A DNA stretch of 64,000 bases from Amblyornis subalaris. Its lineage: Eukaryota > Chordata > Aves > Passeriformes > Ptilonorhynchidae. The stretch spans positions 4,583,459 through 4,647,458 of the forward strand of contig JACAXG010000026.1 of the NCBI GenBank assembly GCA_018881555.1, read 5' to 3'. Positions 40,925-52,495 of the stretch are shown here, in pieces. Made by a program: the position numbers and the translations under genes. The notes under the pieces were generated by a model. The model was not told the DNA's origin. It saw only the letters and a list, made by a program, of their open reading frames with translations, and searched no databases. Numbering within the stretch: position 1 is the stretch's first letter; each line of letters starts with the position of its first letter.

Positions 40925-41266
40925 GTAACCTGGCAAACAGCACTTCCATCAGTTCTCTGTAGGTAATGTAGTCACAGCAAGGGATGGTAGGGCAGAAGAA
41001 GCCTCTTTCTTCCAGGATTGATCTGCTCCCTCTCCCTATCCTGTGAATAACTCAGCTCTCATATTTCATCCTGCTAGTCAGGACTCCAAGAGGAGTTTCC
41101 AGTAAATCACTGCTTTGCCCTCCTGACACTCTGGGACAAACAACCAGCAAGAGTAGTGAGGCAGAGGAACAGTATTGAGCTGGGAAAGCTAAGGTAGATT
41201 AGACACAATGGACTGGAAAGGTAGGAAAAAATCAGTTCTTTGCCAGCACATAAGCCATAAGATGAT

Positions 41267-41334
41267 GGTTCTGATACACTTTTATTTTTACAGGACACCA
41301 GGTTCTGATACACTTTTATTTTTACTTGCCACCA
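41267..41334. repeat. Tandem duplication, two 34-base units
   Basis: GGTTCTGATACACTTTTATT followed by TTTAC is repeated exactly. The two units (41267-41300, 41301-41334) differ only in the last few bases before ACCA. A recent duplication. Confidence 0.9.
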
Positions 41335-42231
41335 GGGCTGCTGAAAATATATGTCTGATTGAGTTAGCACACATACTTTGGTTACATATAACCTATTCAT
41401 GTTAAAAGTAAACTAATTTTTTAATAAATTTCTGTCATGCATATTAATTTTTCTCCATTCAACCAGGTATAATGCTTTGTCATTTTTTTAGTAATGAATG
41501 CCACTACTCATTTCCCCCCACCTTATTTTTACGTATTGGTTTATATTTTGGTGTAACAAATACAACTCATGCCAAAATATCTCCACAGAGTAAAGTCTTT
41601 ACAACATAACTGTCCAGATTCTGAGGTCGATAAGCATCTACATAAAACTGTTTACAGATTTGGTCCATGAATGTTCCCAAACTAGTCAATTTCTTCTCAG
41701 GTGCCAGACAGCAACCCCCACCCCTCCTTTCTCACATCTATGTATCTCTTCCTGGGATAGGTATTGCAAACTCACTTCCACTATTAGCCCCCACCTTAGA
41801 GTGACTAAGAATTATTATTTGTTTCTAGACAAGCTTGTGATTTGCTGGTTTACCTTCAAGTTTGATTGAATCCCATTAAAAGTTGNGAGGAAACCATAAA
41901 TTCTCTCAAATGACTCTCCACTGAGATTAAGTGTCACTACACAAACATGGAGAGAACTTACTCCCAAATACAAGAACTGACCCTTGCCTCACAGTCATTA
42001 AAAACTGGTTTTCCTCTTTTTTTTCTGCTGTGAGATATTCTTGATATTTTTGTTTCACATCATATGACTGAGAGGAATAAAACATATGCAACTTGTCAGA
42101 AATCAACACAAATACACGAACATAAAATTGGCATAGACCTCTGGAAAATCAAATCCCAAGAACAGGCTTGAGTTGCCATGTGAATAGACTAGAAACAGGT
42201 TCCAAACCAAATCAACAGCTTCAACTACAGA

Positions 42232-42350
42232 ACCATGGAATCATTTAGGTTGGAAAAGACCTTTAAGATCATNAANTCTAGTTGTTAATGCAGCACTGCC
42301 AAATCCACCACTAAACCATGTCCCTCAGTTCCATGTCTAAATGTCCAAAT
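42232..42350 (-). mobile_element. CR1 LINE 3' fragment, minus strand
   Basis: ACCATGGAATCATTTAGGTT then GGAAAAGACCTTTAAGATCA opens a classic avian CR1 antisense 3' end. It continues with CACTGCCAAATCCACCACTA and CATGTCCCTCAG. 5'-truncated after about 120 bases. Confidence 0.9.
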
Positions 42351-43500
42351 ATAGCAGCCTTTTGGGGTTAAGGAAGGGCAAAGAGAGCTCCAGCTGATGT
42401 ATTACACCCTCTTCCAAGGAGTAACACACATCTTAAAACTCAATTCATCTAAATTCACTTTCTCTCTTCCAGTTTCTTCTCAATAAAAACCGTGGAAGAC
42501 AGGACTACAAAGAAGATACCGCATTTGCACACATTCCNAATTATTTCAAAGAAAAAAAAAATACTGGAGGTAGTATATATTATGGTAAATACAATGTAGT
42601 CCCTACAAACTTTTACCCTTTCAGAAAGATGAACTCCACAGAAGGTAATACTTAGGTATCATACTCAGCACCGCCAAGTCAGACTTGTGGTTGGAGTAGG
42701 AGCAATGTTTGAAGTCCTGTGTTCATGGTTACATAATGTTACCAGCACCGCCGACCTGTCCTGAGGTCTTCANTGAGTCATGAGCTATTCTGGACTGACA
42801 AACACATGCTGAAATAGAGCAGGACAGAAACTGTCAACTAAGAAAATTAGCAATAATTTTCTTAAAAGCCCTCTGAGAAAAGTTTAAAATTTTAATCTAA
42901 AATTTGCCGTTTCACAAAGACCTTTTTCCTCACAGATGGAAAGAATTAAACCAAGGAAATCCAACTAAGTCAATAATTAAAGCAGCATTAGCAGTAAATT
43001 GACAGTTTGTTCAGTAATGAAAACCATCAATTGCCAACTGTAATAAAATGCATTATTAAAATCATAATGAGGGTGTAAATACATAATGCTGCATAAAGAT
43101 ACAATCTGAGAGAGTTACCCAGTATAGGAAATAATTAACCTAGAATAACAGCAGCAATACAAAACAAGTGAGACCTACCACGGGTTGTAGATCAGAAGAA
43201 AGGAAACACCTGTTGACCTTTTCTCTATGTACCGTCCCTGTGANTGAAGGAAGATGTGCATTTTTGGGATAGCTTGCAGGGAAGTGGGCANTCTAGACAC
43301 TGCAGGCACTGAGTAAATGAGAATGACTAAACTTTTCCACTCACAGCTCAAATCGTGGAACTGAGGCCAAGAAACAAACCTTTTCCCAGCTGTCCTGTGT
43401 GNTGCAAACCACGATGCCTTCCACTCTAGTAGGGTCCCCAAATTCAAGAATTCNTTTTGGTTCGAGGGACTAACATTTTGCCTGCTGAGAAGGTATCAGG

Positions 43501-43533
43501 CCCTTCTATTAATAGTTGTGCCCTTCTATTAAT
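43501..43533. repeat. Short tandem repeat, 20-base unit
   Basis: CCCTTCTATTAATAGTTGTG is followed directly by CCCTTCTATTAAT. Confidence 0.8.
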
Positions 43534-43952
43534 CAGAGCTCTTTAAAATACACGTTCCCCTTCCCTTCCCACCCTCCACAGACTCCAACTAATTCATTGC
43601 AACAAAAAAGCTATTGAATTAAAGTGGATCATTGAGCAGAGCTGTAAAAAATGCCATAACCATGATTATGCTAAAGGTCTGCGTCCTTTGCANTCCTCTG
43701 CACAGGAGTGGTTGTGGAAAGTAGACGCTGGGAGGGAAGTGGTGTAGGAGGCAGCATGGCAGTCTCATTTGGATAGANTAACTCAATGGGGTAGCAGTGC
43801 TAATAGGCTAACACAAAGAGTCAGCTTGGAGTTAAAATAAAGATGAGAAAAAAGGAGGACTGAAATCTGAGATGAACTTTTGAAGTGGATGAGAAAGGGT
43901 ATGTAGAGGAATGAAAGAAAAACAGCAAATGAAAGAATCTGAAAGAGGAAAT

Positions 43953-44057
43953 TATGGAATCATAGAATGGTCTGGGTTGGAAGGAACCTTAAAGACCACC
44001 TAGTTCCAGCCCTCCTGCCATGGGCAGGGACACCATCCACTAGACTGGGTTGCTCAG
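43953..44057 (-). mobile_element. CR1 LINE 3' fragment, minus strand
   Basis: ATCATAGAATGGTCTGGGTT then GGAAGGAACCTTAAAGACCA opens a well-conserved CR1 3' end in antisense. It runs on through CTGCCATGGGCAGGGACACC and ends at GGTTGCTCAG. Confidence 0.93.
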
Positions 44058-47000
44058 ATGCTGAATTTAACATCGTGAAGGTGGTAAGACTTTAAAAACC
44101 TTTTGCTNGATCCTGTATTTATGCAAATTGAGACTGTTAGATAAAAAGTAACAATGGTATAATCAAGAACACAGCTCTGTTAAGAAGCATGTTTTCATTA
44201 GTGAGATAAGTCACAGCCCAGTTATACTGATCTGTTTAGCTAAGGATGGTCTAGTTAGCCAAGATGTGGAAGACAACACTGGAAAATGAAACAAGGAAGA
44301 GACAAATTCTGCCTAAGTAAGACATTTCCCACCCCAAAGGGCAACTGAGAGCCTACAGCTAAGTTCAGCCTGAAGCCAGATGAGAAGTAAAAGGTGGAGG
44401 GGGAGTGAGAAGGNTAGAAATCTTTACAATATATGCTACTTGAAATAGGAATACTGGACAGTTTTATGAATGGACTGTGGTGGGAAGAAAATGAGACCAC
44501 AGGCTGCTCACCACTACCAGCACNCCAAGTAGAAAGTCTTAAACACATATTATTTAAGTCATACTCTGTCTACATAAACAGTGTAGTGGCCCAGTAACCT
44601 TTGGTAGAACAAGCTATGAATTGCTGGCCATGGAGGGCACAGTAGGGCCGGTGTTCACTATAATTTAAGCCTGCTGGTGCAATCCTGATCAGCACCCAGC
44701 CTCAGAAACTGTGCGACAATAGCTCACGTGATCCCATGCCGGGGGCTCTACAGCGTGAGGGAGGCAGTCCAAAGACACAGCAAGACCATTTCTACCTGGA
44801 AAATCCCAAAACCAAGTGTGCCTTTTGCATAAATTCAGATTCACGTCTTTACAAATGTGCTGCCCTGCTAATTTCCCTCTTACAACCACCTCAGCCCCAG
44901 CAATTTTCATCCCAAGAAATAAGGCAAAGGTTCAGTATATGAAGATATGTTTGAGTACATGTTGCTGCACTGGCAACTTGCCCACCACAGAGGAGATATG
45001 AATAATCTATGACAATAAAGGGGTAATATTATGTACTTTGAAAGGGGCATCTTTCAAAAATGCTTCATATTATTTATGCTCAGATATAAAAAACCCACTA
45101 GTTAATACAGTTAATAAACCATGGCAAGTTTGCTTTAAATGAGTGGGATATCTAAATCCAACATTATTTATTAGGCAATATGATTTTTTTCTAGGTATTT
45201 ATCCATCAAATATGGCATCCTTATTGCACATGCATTATGCAAAGTGTCAAATTAAACTATTGCTTATAAAAATAAACATTAGTTACTGAAGTGATCCAAA
45301 TGCTTGATTAGAATGTTATTTAGGGTAGCTAATAAATATCTTTAACAAATCTTTTGAACCGAAAAAGTTGGAAAGCATGTAAGAAAAATTGTGGGAGTCT
45401 CACCTCCTTGCTAGTCCTTTCTCCAAGCAAACAATGAGATAGAGAATTAAAGTGTAGAGAAAAAAAATGTCTCATGAGCGCTAATAAACCAATGACCACA
45501 TTAGCTATTATGGCATCTGTCTTACAATGAGGAAAAAGAACACAGTAACAACCAAAATGACCTCTGCAGCAATTAGAGCACAGGAAGTCATGAATGGAGA
45601 ATGGAATATCTCTTTGGTTTCATTCCACACCATTACTTGACTCGCATTTTTCAGCTGGAGCAGGCTCAGTCTCCGTAAATGCCCACTCATTAGGGACTGA
45701 GACCCGAAAAATGCTGAGAATGATTCACCCCCACAGGATTCAGCCAGAAATAAAGACAGTCACTGACCTCATGGCTTTTCAGGGAGAGATTGGGATCGAA
45801 CCTTTGAAATAGATGTTGGAGAAGAGGAAAAATACTGTATATTCGTAGCAGAAAGTTTGTCTTCCCAAGTTAGGCACTGTGGTGTGCGTGTGTTAATTTG
45901 GCTTTTGCAGCCAGAGAAGACACTACAAACACAAAGTTAGGTATTCTTTAAACACTTCAAGCTGACTGACTCACCTTGGACAGGGTGATGAAGTACTGCC
46001 CACATTCAGTAGTGGGGGGGGAGGAAAAAAAAAAAAAGAAAAAATATCCTATTCTTAAAATTTTGGGTGCAATTTCTCTTCACACTGGGACAAGGAGAAG
46101 GAATTTCTTCTATGGCATTCAGCTTTCAGAGGATATTGAATTGAAGTATAAATAATGAACAGAAATGAAATGGGTAACTGCAGGCATAAGTTAAGGAATG
46201 TACACAGTGAGCTTTCTGCATATAAACCATTTGCTACCATGATTATTAAATATATTTAGCTCTATTAAAGACCAACAAAAGTACTTGCACTGGGAAATTG
46301 TACAGTGTCTGAGCCAGGATAAAATGCTTTTCTTTGAAGCAGTATCTGTTATAGAAACAGTAAATAGTTACTTCACTCAATAAAAAATTATCCAATTTTA
46401 TGGCTGTGGGAAGATTTTTGTTCACTAAGTTCAGTTTTTTATTCGGAAAAATAAAACGGTATGAGTGAACAAGCAAAAAGTTTCACAACAGAAGCAAAAG
46501 GAATATTCCATTGCCAGAAGGGTTAAAAATATGCTCCTTTAAAACAACCAAGTAACAGAGCAAGCACAGTCTGGGGTAGCACACCAGTGCAGCCAGCTAA
46601 ACATGCAAAGCTTCAGCAGTAGGAACTAATTTGTGACTGTTTCTGAGACAGCTGTCAAACTGCTGACTAGCAGAACGTGATCCAGTACTGCAGCAGGCAA
46701 ATATGTGTTGGCTTAAATTTTTAGAAGTATTTACGTATTATTTATACTGTATTTTAAATTTCTACTTTTTATGTGGTTTGTGTGCAACCACATTAACTGA
46801 CAAAGCAAANAAAGTAGCCTTTCCTCACATGCAGGGCTTCTGTAAGTCTTTGAAATTACTTGAAGGATATAGTAGTAGAGTATAGTAAACATGCTTGGAT
46901 GCAAGCTAAGGAAGAGGTATAATAAGTATTTCTGGCCCAGTATCTCAATTTCCAGAACAACATCTGGTCTACATAAGATTACCTGTTTATTGTGTTGGTC

Positions 47001-50000
47001 TTTAGATTAAGTAATTGGTTCTTAGGCTGAAAATATAAATAACCTTTGATTTTCTGGCATTTATCCTGCTTTAAACATGATCAGGGAGTAGTTAATGAAG
47101 ATACACATTTCATATTGATAGAAAGCCATATCAAAAAAAATCCAGAACACATTGAAAGACTCAATGGATATGCTTATTTGAAACAGAGCACATTGATTTA
47201 GTCACAGTTCTCATTAAAATTAGCTGCAGGCAGACTCCTAAAAATCGCTGCATATTATAGGAAAATCACTGTAAATCACTCAGGCAGAGCAGGGTACTAC
47301 AGTCAAATAGGTATTCCCAAGAACTTTCATGAAAGAAAAACTAAATACTCTTTTGAACATGTGAGAAAGGGTAGGTTCATTGCACTGTAACTCGACTGTT
47401 TTAGTGAAGCTCTGTGAACTCACACCGTTTGAAGCTCTTTGGCACAGCGATGAGCTTCATTTCCAGGAAGACACGAGCAAGTGTGTGAGATTATGAATGT
47501 ATTATTAAAATACAAGTCAAATGAAATTTGATGAAGGTTACTGAAAGCAATATTCTTTACAGAAACAAAATGACGGAAAGCCCTGCTTTAGTATCGCTAT
47601 TGCAGCAGTGAAAACCAGATTTCTGTGTTAAATATTTCTCAGGCATTATCTCAAATCTCTATTTTCTTGCATAAACCTGCCAGGAAATCTGTGCTCCTCC
47701 ATTTTAGCATTATTTATTAAATCTAATGCAATGCAGAACTCTACTATATAGCCAGACTTCATGTTTTAGAAAGCCATGGGCAGTTCAGCAGACATTCTTG
47801 AGAAAGCAAATATCATGCAGAGCAGAGAGAAAAGGGCAGAAATTATTTCTATTCTACCTTGTAGNTTTATGACTTTAAGAAAATGTTCTGCAGAGAAAAT
47901 AATCCAAAATTTTCACCAATCGCACCATGCTTTTGTGAGTAATTTTTGTTTCTTTTTTTATGAANGTTTTAGAGAAGGTTAAAAAGGAAAACCAAAAAAG
48001 GAGGTTCTAATACCACAATATACCAGGAATACAATTAATTCAGAAGTTGTGTTTGACACTTTTACTGATATTTGCCTCAACTCAAACTTGGTAAAATTAA
48101 CCAATTACTCTATCTACTCTAATTANTTAATAACTCTATCTGAAGATAGAGTTTCTATAGATAATACCACAGAATTTTCATTTGTTTCTTATAGTTTAAA
48201 AAAAAATAAATACTCTATAGTATTTTCAAAAAAGAAAAGCAAAACAAGAGTCATCAATATTTACTAAGAGCAAATAATTTGCAAATAATATCAAACATTT
48301 AATAGCAGAAAATTGGTGAAAAACAACATCCTTATATTCTGGTAGTAGCCATACCTAATCTATTCTTGACTGCTGTTATTTCCCTACAAATCATTCCTTT
48401 TTAATTCCAGAGTTCTTTCCAGACTTTCTCCAAACAAATTAAAATACAATTATAATATTTTCCCNACTGAAGATTGCCCTTTAAACCACTGGTCCTAAAT
48501 GACACTTGGCTGTTTAGGGTACAGACAGCACAAGGCTGTCTGGGAGAACATTAATAAACTGCGCNTGGTTTCACTTCAAAAACAATTTTAAATACTTCCT
48601 TTATGGACAGAAAATTGAGGCCTGGCACTTTCCTATGCTGAAGTAATATGGATAGGTGTGAAAAGCTCTCACATCCTCACAAGTTTGTTCAGTGTGGGAN
48701 AAAAATCTTAGCTCTGCTGCTCTGGTGCTCAGCGTGAGGGCTGTCTGAGAAGTTCGGTGCAAATGAATCGAACTCTGGCAAGATCTTGGCTGCTCCAAGC
48801 TCAGTTTCCTCACAGAAGAAAAAAATAAGTCCTCCCTCATTTATCAATCCATTGACCTAAGTGGCGTTTATTCCATCTTCCACAAGGCAGAANCTGACAA
48901 GAATGTGATTCTTTGGACCTGTTCCTTCTTGGCACCGAAATGGTTTTATGATATCCTGGCAGGAAGCGTTGGCTCTAAACCCATTTTTACTCACTGTGGG
49001 AACTTCCTCTCCAGAGAATCCTCAGATGACTTTTGAGTTGGTCCCTTAGTCACATCCAGCAAACCAACTCCATGCTCATAGTGGGATTTCTAAACTATAT
49101 TAATTTATATATTTCCAAATCCTACCAAAACCAAGCTATGGAACATTAGCAGGTGCTGATTATAGCACTACAATTGCCGTTGTCCTCCAGAATTGCTGTA
49201 CTCACTTTTGTCATTAGCTTTATATTTTGTTAAGCACATCGTTCCAAAGCAATTCGAGATTCTATCCAATTTCTTTTGTTCAGACAACCTGGTTCAGATT
49301 CTAGACTATATCAATAGTTAAAGAGTGAAAACNCTTTCATAGAACATGTGGGTTTATCTTTTCAGCAGGTGATCTGAACTCAAAGGAATTTTTTCTGAAC
49401 TGAAATACCAAAAAACTATCTTTCACTGGACTAGTTAGAATGAGCCCTTTCACTGCATAATAAATTACAGAAATGTAGGGAAACTTTGCAAGCCTGCCTG
49501 TCTTACTATTTATTGTTATTGATACATGAAAGATGTAGCAGTTTAAATTTCAGGGTCTCATATAATNTTTTTATTTCAATATCATATGTTACCATTTAAG
49601 TGTCTTACTAATCCCTTTTGACTTTTACCCCTGGCATTTGCTTGTGAGTAAGCTAGTGTTGGATTTTTAAAGATTTAAAATTGCAGATTTGTGCAATAAA
49701 TAAGAAAACAAACATTGGGGTGGCAGCTATGGAAAATATCACTTGGGCATTTTCAATTTCCTTTTTTTAAAAACCAAACCCTAAATGTGCCTTAGCATTA
49801 TAAACTTTAAACTACATCACATTTCCAACACTACTGAATTTGTGTTTTATTTTTGTAATGTTATTACTCATTCGTTATTATTACCAGATGTAAATCTGGT
49901 CAGACTGCACCAGTACTCTTTAAAATGCTGCCTCAGGTGTTCAGACTTCACGCTTAACNGCTGGCTGTGGCCTTAAACACCCTTACAAAGATAACTCTGA

Positions 50001-50556
50001 AAAGACCTCCCAAGGTCTATAGAAAGCTGCATTCCATCTCACCTTCGACCTTTAGAGGGCAGTGCTCCCTTTNGATACCTACAGATATTCCAGAAGGGCA
50101 TGATGCTTCCATTACTTGACGGGGGTAAAACTTGGAAGCAACAAAAGAAATTTCAAAAGACAATTTCTTGTTTTGCAGATATGAGGAAAGGAACCCATTC
50201 ATCATGTGCCACACACTGGGTGAACCTTTTACATTTTGAAGGGCAGCAGGGACTTGAGGTCTTGTCAGTGTGGCTTTGACAATGACACTCTAGTGGCTGT
50301 GAGAGGAGGATACCTGCAGTGGAAAGGGCAGAGGGAAGCAGTCATAAAAATGAAATGCATCATACTCCTGTCCCAGTTCGGTCTCATTCTCATGCAGACA
50401 TTGNAACCCGATCAAGGCCAGCATAGCTGCTATCTGAGCTATCAGCATACCTTGAAGAATCAATACTGCTTACAGAGCTACAGCTGTTTTTCCACAGAGT
50501 TAAAGAGTCTTCCCGGTCTGACCATTCACGAGACCCTCTGGCAGCCACAATCCCAG

Positions 50557-51040
50557 TGTCACAGACTGTCACTGCTGGGACCGAAGGCCCTTCACAGGGA
50601 TGGCTCCAGTGACTGATGGGTCTCGCTGGACTCCCTGCACACCCCACTCACAGTCAAACCAGATTTCCTCCCTGGCTCAATCCCAGGATTTCCATGGCTG
50701 AGTCTCAGATGTCTCATTCCATAAAGCCATTTATCCACAGAGCAGTAACACAGAAACAGCCCGAGCTGGTGCCTCCAAGGTGGGACCCCGAAATAAGGAC
50801 CCCCTGGGCTTTTATCCCCTCACAGTCCAATCGCTCCAAAGCCTCGCTGTTCCTCCTGAGCCATCAGCTCCTGCTGTGTCCCTCAGTGTCTCTCACCTGC
50901 CTGTGCCACAGGTCCCTGCGCCCTTTGCTGTTCAAAGGACGGCAGTTCATGGCCTCTTGTTTCGGGATGCCCCCAGAGCTCAACCTGAAGCTCCATCTGC
51001 AGCTGCACCNAACATATTCCCCAAGAGTAAGAATGTACAG
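50557..51040 (-). mobile_element. LTR-like block, minus strand (right boundary uncertain)
   Basis: This GC-richer block stands out from its surroundings. On the minus strand it ends CAGTGACAGTCTGTGACA, a terminus I associate with bird LTRs. It has a TATA-like GGATAAAAGCC (plus 50807-50817) and a downstream GGATAAATGG that could be part of a poly(A) region. The left edge at 50557 is fairly clear; the right edge, where TG should start, is a guess near 51040. No target duplication is certain: TCCCAG precedes the left edge and recurs at 51044-51049. No retroviral coding sequence is visible beside it. Confidence 0.45.
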
Positions 51041-52420
51041 ATTTCCCAGCAGTGTGGGGTAAGAAGTGGAAAAAAGGCCAAGAAATCATATAGTGGAAGA
51101 CGTGTATTTTTTTATATGTACTTTAACCTAAGACTAAACTTTTCAGATTTATTATTTAAAAAGATAAAAAAAACCACCACAAACACAAACAAATGCCAAA
51201 AAATTCAGCAGAAAANCCTTATGGAGCCATTTAGAAAATCTGAGGTCCTGAGAAGCAAATAAGCTCTGAAAAATATTAGAAATACAACCTAAAAATCTGA
51301 TCCTTCCTCCTCGTGGCTGGTTGAGAATTGCACTTGCCCGTTCTTCANGGGCTGTGGCCAATGCTGGTCATCATTCACGTCCCATCCTGACTGACCTGGG
51401 ACTACAGGACAGGGATCCTCAGGNAGAGAGTGCACTACATTGCACCCCAACACCATCTTTCTTGAAGTTACTACCTGACCACAGTCTTCCTCATTTAAGC
51501 ATGTTTGAACAAGGTTTTATACCGTGTTCTAGTTACTCCNAAAAGTGTTTAAAGTGCGTTTTTAGACACAACAGATGAATGTTGCAAAGCTTATGCTTTG
51601 TCCTTGTGCTTCTTCCTGACACCAGGAACACAGGAATTCCTGGGTTTGAAATGAGTTCATCTGAAGGGTCTTCACACATAGAATCTGGTTGGCATCTTGG
51701 ATTTGACACCATGGCCTATGCTGCAGAGCTTTACTTGTAAATGATATTGCTGGACACTGTAGTAACTTTAAATATGATTTTCAACAGGATTCAGATAAAA
51801 CTATGGACTTTCTTTTACTAGTAGCTAACTAGCACACAAATCTGTCCTTTTTCCTGTCACTCCCACAAACTATATGGAGTAACAGAGGCATAAGAGGTCA
51901 CAGACTTTGCTGCTTAAAATGTTTCTTTGACAGCACTGGTGTCTTTGCCCAGAGACATCACGGTTGTGTGCATGACATTTTGTTCCTGGTGGTCCAGGCT
52001 GAGAAGAGTCCACAGGGTCTACACTGTGAGTGTCAATATCTGAGATGTTCATCTAAACCCACTTCATATTCACTGGAGACAAACAGGCCTGTCTGGAGAG
52101 TCTGTTCCAGCAGAGAACGAACCACATCAGCAGGTGGCCAGGTACCTCATGAAATAAAAGTGATTGATCCCCTCTTCTGACTATAAAACCAGAAGAGGAT
52201 GGTCTCGACAGAAAGCACATAACATACTGTATTTTATATATATTTTTAATACTATTTTTTAATATCTGATATGGCCAGTAAATTAAATTTTACCAGTAAG
52301 AATGGCAAGATGTAAGAAACTAGACCTAGTAAACTTCCGAAAAACATTCATAATGTGCTAGTCATTAGCTACCCTCACTTACAACCCATGAACTGCATTT
52401 ATACTCTTCAAGGTTACAAC

Positions 52421-52495
52421 CACAGGATAACTTGGAGTGGAAGAGATTTCTGGAAGTCTTGTCCAAACTCCTGCACTGGCACAAAATGCAATGTT
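52421..52495 (-). mobile_element. Probable decayed CR1 fragment, minus strand
   Basis: CTTGGAGTGGAAGAGATTTC then TGGAAGTCTTGTCCAAACTC and CTGC resembles the antisense CR1 GGTTGGAAGGGACCTCTGGA...GTCCAACCTCCTGC, with many changes and no terminal octamer. Confidence 0.35.

Noticed and set aside
50616..51262. Plus-strand frames of 148 and 160 codons
   Set aside because: They overlap the GC-rich LTR-like block on the opposite strand and extend into AT-rich flank without splice or start support.
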